Source: Knufia peltigerae (lineage: Eukaryota; Ascomycota; Eurotiomycetes; Chaetothyriales; Trichomeriaceae). From it: a stretch of 53,580 nt of DNA. This document shows positions 46,268-53,580 of this stretch, piece after piece. The stretch's first letter is position 1; every line of letters begins with the position of its first letter. The stretch covers positions 1-53,580 of the forward strand of contig JAPDRN010000186.1 of the NCBI GenBank assembly GCA_030247855.1, in the 5' to 3' direction. The notes under the pieces are model-generated. The model was not told where the DNA came from, did not search any database, and worked only from the letters and a program-made list of their open reading frames with translations. The translations under genes were made by a program, and so were the position numbers.

Positions 46268-47536
46268 GACAGACACCAGAGTATGAAATGAGGACGGGGA
46301 TAAGGGTCTCCAACGTTTTTTTTTTGGATCATGTCTATGTCTTTGTACCATATAATGTGTATATTTAGTTTCTACTCTGTGAAAAGCGGAAAGAAAAGCA
46401 ATGGAAATGAATAGTATTTCTCCGAGCGTATTTTGCAAACCATCTACTCAGTGAGTGTACCGTTTCATCGCTGGGCGGCTTCTGCCTGGTTCACTTGACG
46501 AGTACAGAACTGATGTCCCACTGTACAACAATAGCGAAAAATGGACTGTAGGAATACTCCGTTCATGGCGAAATCATTTGTTCAGATGATATCCGTGATC
46601 CGTCTTTATTCATCTTCCTGCACCTGTTGGGAATTGTTTTAGTTCCTTTCACCCATTCAGTGAACTCTTTTTTTTACGGAGCATAAACTACGGAGCACAT
46701 AAAAATGCGGAGACTACAGTAATGAGCGGATCTGTGAGCGGAACCTTGGAACGATTGGTGTCTATTGTCCATCAACACACGTCGTGCGAAGTACCGGGTC
46801 ATGTTGCCTGATTCCTTTTCATTTTACTGGTCTGGATCACTTGCCTAGGTATGCAAGGTGATTTTGCACAAAGAACTACTCCCTGTACTGGAACGAGGTT
46901 AAAAAAAACTCAGCCACTCAGGCATCAATTCCCGTGGTCCAGCACAGCACACAACACAGCCTCAATTTTTTCTTTTCTCCCGACAAACAAACCGAGGCGA
47001 CCATTGAGACCGCCTGCACCCGACAATCATGTGTCACCGTAGCTACAAGCATAGCCCAAGGATATATCTGATCCTACGGAGTAGTTCCACGCAAGATCAA
47101 CCTCGCTAATAAAATCTATACCTACTCGCATCCAGGTGGCGTCGTCCTTCTGACGCAGAAACATAAGTACCTCCCTAGACATATCTAACCTGCTATCAAG
47201 AAAATCCCACATCCACTGCATACAGGTCTTCTAAACAGTGACAGTTGACGAGGCTTACACAATTCCTCTCCATTCAGTTCAGTTTTGTTTTCAGCTTTTT
47301 GACACTTGGCCCTTTTTTTTGCCGTCGCCTGATTTGTCTGGTTCGCTTTTCTTTAGTCTTTTTGATCCTTTTGTGGCGTAGCCGCCTGACGCTGGTTCGC
47401 TTCTCTACTTCTCCTTCATCGACACTGTTTCCTCGAACCTCTCTAGCTTGAAGACGTCGTCAAATCGTCAAGAACCTTTCTCCACAAACATTAACGACAA
47501 AAAGTGACTTCTGCCGCCTCTGCGACGTCACTATCG
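46268..47536. repeat. Spacer with a TACGGAGCA doublet and other dispersed motifs
   Basis: This 1.27-kb spacer has two TACGGAGCA copies in tandem (46675-46683 and 46689-46697), CCTAGGTA at 46844-46851, TACGGAGTA at 47075-47083, and a near copy TACTCCGTT (46555-46563). The last 300 bp before ATG 47537 are T-rich then C-rich and look like a leader. No gene is supported. Confidence 0.65.
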
Positions 47537-49556
47537 ATGTTCCCAGATGTCATGATGCCCTACGGGGCCTACGGGGCATATGGATTGGCGGCATATGGGG
47601 ATCCGTACCAGTACTCTGCTGCTGCTGGAGCTTTTCAACAAGAACAACCACAGCAACAACAATATCCACCACCGATACCATTGCCAAGGAGTGTCCTGCC
47701 GACCGGTGTGAATTTCAAGGTTGCTGCACAAAAGTCCGGAGCGGTTGTTCCTGAGACAGCTGAAGAGTGGAACGAACATCGTGATTTGATCACCAAGTTA
47801 TACCGTGACATGAACTTGCCTTTACGTGAAGTTCAAAGAATCATGGAGGAGGATTACAACTTTAAAGCTACGTGAGTGATTGCCCTTGTCCTTGCCGCAT
47901 GCCTCGCAAAGTATAAGATACGAGAAGAACCCCCCAAGAGCTGCCACTGATGGTCAATCACTTCCTGAGAATAGGAGACGAATGTTCAACAGTCGTCTGA
48001 AACGTTGGGACCTTTGCAAAAACCTCCGTGCCAGAGAGAAAGAAGAACTTGCTGCCCGGATTGCCGAGGCACATTTTGAGAACCGATCACTTGACACCAT
48101 CACTTACAAGAATAAACCCGTCAAGCTTCACCGTGTGTTGAGGCATTGCAAAGTCAAGGCTCGAGAACGTCAGCGCCAGCGGGAAAGACAACGACAACAA
48201 CGACAACAAGAAGAAGAGGAGGAACAAGGAGAAGGAGAAGGAGAACACAAGGCATCGTCTGAAGGTTGCTTTGAAGACTCGAAGTCGAACAGAGTACATG
48301 ATACTCAAAGCGAAATGGTTCGTGTGCCAGCAGCAGCAGCAGCTCCCGGAGGAAGCATGATACGCCCCAAGACTCCGGGACCAAACATGAAATGCAACAC
48401 TTCAGGATCAGAAACCTCCTCAAGTGGTGCTGTCTTGGTCACTCCAGAGTCAGGGAATACCAGTGTAACAAACTTGACGCCCGGGTCTAGTGACAACGAG
48501 GTCGTACTGTACATGAATGGCAGCCAGCCTATACAGAATCACCTACTGCCACACCCGGAGCCCCCGATTTTTCCACCAAAAGGAGGCACGATGAACGTCG
48601 ACTTCATCCTGAACCAGACCCAAACGTACTACCTGGCTCACCTGGAGACCATACGGTTCGAGGCTACAGAAATATACAACACAACGACAAAATCCAACTT
48701 GTTCTGGTCGAATGTCAAATCGGCCATTTACTTTCTCAAGATGAAAACGCCCGCACTGGCATGGCCGCTGTTGAACGAGGCGTGTGGACTCGTCGGAGAT
48801 ATTTTGGGGGGCAACGTACCCATCTTGTTCTTGAACAGCGTCTTTGCCGTTCTATCGCCCGTCAACACGCGGATATGCCCATTGGCTCGCAGCACGTTGC
48901 TCCGGTACCTGTCACAGATGGCCTCGATCAAGCTGACACCCCTTCATCCGCTGACAATCTTGTTCCGAGAAATCGCGCAAGAGGATGGATTTGGTCTGAC
49001 ATCTGAGACTGCATTGTTGCTCACGCTAAACATGTTGCGCCACCATCTAGGGGTGGACCATACTGGAACCTTTACGGTTCACCGATCTCTGATCAGTCTG
49101 CTGCGTCGGGACGGCCGTCTAGAAGAAGCAAAACAACAGAGTGAAGAGTTGGTGAGGACGACGGAACGAGCGTTGACGTCGCAGGTTGGGCTACTAGTTA
49201 CGGTACGGACCAAGAAGCCCACCAGCGTCAGCATGACCGAACTGTGCATCGCCATGACTGAGCTCGTGCACATTTACATCGACATGAAGGATTGCGCGGT
49301 GGCCAAGGACATTTGTGACAAGGTGATTGAGAATTACAGGACGATTCAAGGTCCGAGTTTTCCCGACAGTCGGGCGGCGTATGCGATGGAAGATATGGCA
49401 CAGCTTTGTGAAGCGTTGGGGGATGGGCTTGGTGCGGTGTACTGGTTGAGACAGGCCATGGAGGCGAGTTGGATGTTGAGAGGGAAGTCTGATGCCGCCA
49501 CCAAGCACGTGAAGAATAAGTTGGACGAATTGATGAAGACGATGGAGATTTCGTAG
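47537..49556 (+). CDS. Clr5-domain protein with a TPR-like C-terminal region
   Basis: Two exons (47537-47871, 47975-49556) give 638 residues; intron 47872-47974 (103 nt) is placed so that the domain reads on as FKATRRMFNSRLKRWDL. The N-terminus MFPDVMMPYGAYGAYG is Tyr/Gly/Gln/Pro-rich. The Clr5 domain is at about residues 74-129 (EWNEHRDLITKLYRDMNLPLREVQRIMEEDYNFKATRRMFNSRLKRW), a predicted DNA-binding module named after fission-yeast Clr5, which acts in heterochromatic silencing. A Gln/Arg/Glu-rich linker follows, then a helical region with TPR-like features (EEAKQQSEELVRTTERAL, YIDMKDCAVAKDICDKVIENY, AQLCEALGDGLGAVYWLRQAM). Filamentous fungi have many Clr5 proteins of unknown role, so a silencing job here is only a guess. 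Confidence 0.85.
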
Positions 49557-50110
49557 TACTTCTAGACACAGTTCCTTTGATCGCCTTCAAAAAAAGAATG
49601 ATGGAGGTCGGAGTGGGTACCATTGTACTGTATACAGTATGGACGACGAGGATTCTAGAAATTTCATGAGTTGGTCGTCGCAAGTCACACAACGACTGAT
49701 GATCTATCGACAGGCTTCGATTGGTTCATATTTTGCATCTATACCTCACACAGTGTACAGCACGATGATCTCTGTCCTTCTCTACCATAACCAACTCATC
49801 GTCTGAACTGATCCTCTCTTTTTCTTTTTTTTTTCCTCTACATAGAGTCCTGGGTTCTTTCTACTTTTACTAGCGTATATACTGCCTGCCCAAGGAATAA
49901 TAATCCACTTAAAAATCCCCCCTCGGCAATTGCCATCCGGCCCTAAAGTTTCTTAAGCTCGAGACCAAACCAAATCATTTGTTTTCAAGCCACAAACAAC
50001 GACAAATACCAAAAACATCTGGCCGAGGACGAGTGTCGAGGACTCAAGACCACCAGACAAGACATTTACTTCTGCCAGCGTCGATTGAAAGAGTCTACTC
50101 TCCTTTCTAG
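49557..50110. promoter_or_regulatory. Spacer and leader of the Fmp42-type transporter
   Basis: 554 bp between two plus-strand genes, with T-runs near 49820-49835 and A/C-rich leader sequence before ATG 50111. No gene is seen. Confidence 0.5.
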
Positions 50111-52629
50111 ATGTCATTGGCTCAACATGTCTCGGCCTTTGAAGGTGTCGATCAAGATTACACGACAGACGACATCGGAAGCTTGAGGCTTTCGCGACAA
50201 CCAAGCCTACAGATCAATTATGATCCCATCCCTCCTGCTTCTGTTGTAGGAGCAGATGACGGTGATGGAGGAGACGACGATAGAATCGAAAATCTTCACG
50301 CGTACGAAGTGTCTACCACCAAACGTATCGCTCAAATCTTGGTCGGTGTCGTGTCGTGCGTGTTGGCTTCGGGCATCGTATTTGGCTTCGACGCACTCAA
50401 GACTATTCTTGTCGAGGAAGATGTTTATCGAGAACATTGTACCGAGGAAGAATTGGCGCATGACGTGAGGTTGTGCTATATGCAAGATCAAAAGTGAGTT
50501 TTCTTTACCTTCTCTTCGTCAATTTTTTTCCAAGTTATCGTAGTGCTAACACTCTTCATACAGGCTCAACTTGACATTCATCATTGCTTCGGTCACAGCA
50601 AACATTTCGGCCTTACTCGTGGGAAGTATCCTAGATCGATATGGACCCAAGGTCTGCGGCATCGCGAGTTCTGTGGTTTTGTTTCTTGGATCCCTCCTCA
50701 TGGCTTTTGCGAAAGAAATGCCCTTTGACGCCTACCCGGCAGGGAGTTTTTTGTTGTCGCTCGGCGGAACTTTTACCTTTGTACCTTCCTTCCACCTGGC
50801 CAACGCGTTTCCTCGCTTCCAGGGACTCATCCTAGCTCTCGTCACGGGAGCCTTTGACGCGTCTGCATCGGTGTTTTTGATCTTCAGGCTCATCTACCAG
50901 AGATCCCACGGCGCATTCGGCCCTCGACAGATCTTTTTGGTTTTCTTGGTCGTCCCAATTTTCATCTTGGTCACTCAACTCACCGTGATGCCAAAACACA
51001 GCTACGAGAGCCGAGGTGAATTGACCAACAGCCTTGAAAAGGCCAACGACGCCACGCTGGACATTCACGACTCGGACGATGAACTCGACACGGCCATGGA
51101 CGTGATGCGGGTGAGGTCTGAACGGGCGATGCGACGTAGACAGTCCATCACCTCCATCACCGAGCTTCTGGGTACGCCCATCCAACAAGACAAGTACGAG
51201 CAAAAGGAGGACCAGATCCGAGTCAACAGCGGCGTGTGGGGGGTCCTCCACGGTGTGCCTGCGTCCAGACAAATCCGCACCCCCTGGTTCATACTCATCA
51301 CCCTCTTTACCGTCCTACAGATGGCCAGGTTCAATTTTTTCATCGCCACCATCTACTCGCAGTACGTCTACATGTTAAACTCGGAGGAACTGGCCATCAA
51401 GGTCATTGAGTTTTTCGACCTCGCATTGCCAATTGGTGGGTTGGTCACCGTGCCCTTTATCGGGGTGTTGCTGGACCAAACGAGTACCGTCGCCGTTCTC
51501 AATTTGTTGGTCTTGTTGAGTACAATCATTGGCGCTCTCGGTGCAGTCCCGACAGAGTGGGCAGCATATGCCAACGTGACATTGTTCTGTCTATTCAGAC
51601 CACTTTATTATTCTGCCATGTCGTAAGTTTGTTTCGCTTCCCTTCTCACACAGTCTCATTCGCATCCCATCCCATCTCCGCTGGTCTCCGGTCCATAACC
51701 CACAGAAAGGTGGTGGTTTACATACACACAGCACTAGAAAACATAAAAGCAATATATACTAACAAATTTTCTTGTTTCACAGTGACTACGCGGCTAAGGT
51801 ATTTGGTTACGCAACTTTCGGAACAGTCTACGGAGCCATCATATGTCTATCGGGTTTGTTTACTTTCACCCAGTCTGGTCTCCAAGCGTTGGTACACGAC
51901 GCCTTTGACGACGACCCGGAACCTATCAATCTTGGTCTCGCCACCGCCGGACTTGTCCTAGGAGTGGCATTGGTCATGTACGTTGACATTAAAGGGAGAG
52001 CCATACAACGTGAACGAGCCATTGCTGCGATGAATGCCGTTGCGAACGACGAACGAAGACCATTGCTTGGTATCCAGAATCGAAGTATGAGGTCCAACAG
52101 TCGACCAATGACTTCGGATCAAATGTTTAATGTCGGTGGTGGCGGAAGCATCAGTGGTGCTGGTAGCATTGGAGCACCAGGATCTCTTCGAATACCCAAA
52201 TCAAGTCTTTTTGCTACTGGTCGCGATGATGGAACGGGGAATTTGATGAACTATGGTACTAGTCCAAGTCATGGAGTTGCTACTGGCTCAGGCATAGTTG
52301 CAGGTCTTGGAGCAGGTCTTGGGGCAAGTGTTGGTCCAGTCTCAGGATATGATGAAGTCGACAATGATGGTACATCCGGACCCACGACAACAACCGGTAC
52401 TGGTGAAGGTGGTGGTGGTGGTACTGTCGTTCGACATCATGGTCTGATGGCCAGAACTAGTCGACAAGGATTGAATTGGTCATTGTCAACAGTTCAAGAA
52501 GGGAGGGAACCTGAAACGACAGAGATTCGACATGAAGAAGAAGAGGAAGAACAGCAACAGCGGCAGCAGCAGCAGCAACAACAAAATGACCAAGATCGAG
52601 AGCAACAACAGCAGCTTTACACAGACTGA
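50111..52629 (+). CDS. FMP42: MFS transporter, Fmp42/SLC43-like
   Basis: Three exons (50111-50493, 50564-51622, 51783-52629) give 762 residues. Intron 2 (160 nt) is the longest modelled here; it has a GTAAGT donor, an ACTAAC branch and a TTTCACAG acceptor. Helices are seen from AQILVGVVSCVLASGIVFGFDALKTIL onward. Family-like blocks include TANISALLVGSILDRYGPKVCGI, GGTFTFVPSFHLANAFPRFQGLILALVTGAFDASASVFLIFRLIY, and FGYATFGTVYGAIICLSGLF. The central loop is long and acidic then basic (SITSITELLG), and the C-terminal ~200 residues are low-complexity, Gly/Ser-rich and ending in a Glu/Gln run. By family knowledge SLC43-type carriers move amino acids; yeast Fmp42 has been found at mitochondria/vacuole and is uncharacterised, so the substrate here is unknown. 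Confidence 0.87.
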
Positions 52630-53242
52630 TGGTGGTACATAAAAAAAGGAGGGTCCGAACGAACCATCAACCCAAAACTTGAAAACTGGCTTGTATCTCA
52701 CCACTGGCTTTGACTTACTTTACTTCCACAAACAACGCCCACACGACACCAAAAGGGCATGTTACCAACAGGCATATTTACAACACATTACAGCAGCATA
52801 CTTACAGCGTGGGAAGCATTTCTATCCCCTTTTCTCATATTATCATCATCGACTTTTCCAGCCCGGCGTCTCCGATTTGATCGGGACGGTATGAGAAAGG
52901 GACAAACTGTACATCATACGATGCATACACAATACGGTTCATGGTACATGCATGGTACATGGTTCAGTGGGTGACGACAAATTTGTTCTTGTTCAACTTT
53001 GAATTTTGTTCGAACTTTTCTCTTAGCGATTGTATTTGTTGACCCGGGAGGCGGGGGCGCATTTACTGGTTGTTTGACATGATTTTATCCAAAGCCCCCA
53101 TGATTGCTAGCGTTGGCTTGAGCATTAGCATTGCATTGGTATTGATATGGCATTGGTATGGCATTGGCATGGCGTGGTGTGTGTGTGTGCGTGCGTGGCG
53201 TTTTTGGACCGTCGATTATGGTGGCATAGATAGGTACTCTCC

Positions 53243-53244
<2 letters not shown>

Positions 53245-53272
<28 letters not shown>
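53245..53272. repeat. (AG)14 microsatellite
   Basis: Fourteen perfect AG units following a CTCCGTAG stretch. A complementary CT tract lies at 53371-53389. Confidence 0.95.
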
Positions 53273-53277
<5 letters not shown>

Positions 53278-53370
53278 TGTCATCTTTGACCAAAACTATC
53301 ATGATACCTCTTTTTGATGGATATCATAATAATAAATAATAGCACAACCGTCATCATTCGTTTTTCTCTT

Positions 53371-53389
53371 CTCTCTCTCTCTCTCTCTC
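53371..53389. repeat. (CT)n microsatellite
   Basis: Nineteen bases of alternating CT, complementary to the AG tract about 100 bp upstream; the two could pair as a long stem. Confidence 0.9.
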
Positions 53390-53580
53390 GTCGTGTTTTT
53401 TGCTCTTCTCGTCCTTCCTACTCGGATCCCAAGAGTCTCGTTGTCGAGATAAATCTTTTGACCGGCCACAGTCATGTTTCAAATCCCTCCTTGATTTTGT
53501 CCTTTTTTTTTTTCGATGGTCTACTTTTTACTTTTTACTCGTTCACACACTACTACACAAGACCATCAAGACTCGTTCAG

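Larger units (their letters stand above)
52630..53580. other. Terminal spacer with microsatellites
   Basis: No gene is supported. It contains tandem ATTGGTATGGC-like short repeats near 53130-53170, a (GT)n-like stretch near 53178-53190, an (AG)14 tract and a (CT)n tract about 100 bp apart, and T-runs toward the end. Confidence 0.5.

Overview
This window is nuclear DNA of a filamentous ascomycete (Pezizomycotina; a Eurotiomycete such as a member of the Chaetothyriales is my guess and is not proven). The signs are short spliceosomal introns (about 49-160 nt) with GT..AG ends and CTAAC/CTGAC branch sites, about 50% GC, genes on both strands with 0.3-4.6 kb spacers, and a gene set typical of moulds: a MetR/CYS-3 bZIP factor, a Clr5-domain protein, a cAMP-receptor-like GPCR and a Fat1-type acyl-CoA synthetase. 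No bacterial, plasmid, viral, rRNA, tRNA or CRISPR features were found.

Layout, left to right. 0.4-8.2 kb: UTP5 (ribosome biogenesis, +), converging on an APC/C activator of the Cdc20/Cdh1/Ama1 family (-), which is divergent from BET4 (Rab geranylgeranyltransferase alpha, +). 9.4-15.2 kb: a Gyp5-like TBC Rab-GAP (+) converging on FAT1 (-). 16.1-18.9 kb: an orphan protein (-) divergent from CTF8 (+). 20.1-22.2 kb: an eight-exon MFS sugar transporter (+). 22.8-26.3 kb: a broken protein-kinase-like gene (-), then a secreted Thr/Val-rich repeat protein (-). 26.3-28.9 kb: no gene I can support, but protein-like fragments are present. 28.9-34 kb: a GNAT acetyltransferase (+) converging on the kinetochore gene CENP-N/CHL4 (-), which is divergent from the bZIP gene (+). 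34.3-40 kb: CRM1/exportin-1 (+) and YPI1 (+). 40-44.6 kb: a long gene-poor stretch. 44.6-52.6 kb: a cAMP-receptor-like GPCR (+), a Clr5/TPR protein (+) and an Fmp42-type MFS transporter (+). The last 0.95 kb is spacer with microsatellites.

Most genes are housekeeping and do not form a pathway cluster. Three act in chromosome segregation or APC/C control (the Ama1-like gene, CTF8, CENP-N), two act on Rab GTPases (BET4, GYP5), and YPI1 regulates PP1. I see no biosynthetic gene cluster and no evident new defence or mobile system.

The signal not explained by genes is a family of short dispersed spacer motifs. TACGGAGTA/TACTCCGTA occurs at least 13 times exactly, always outside my gene models. 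Two loci 16.6 kb apart carry closely matching doublets of the related core GCTCCGTA in opposite orientation. The palindrome CCTAGGTA occurs five times. One TACGGAGTA copy supplies the in-frame stop just upstream of the broken kinase gene. All splice models were worked out by eye from frame, splice sites and family resemblance, with no alignments run.
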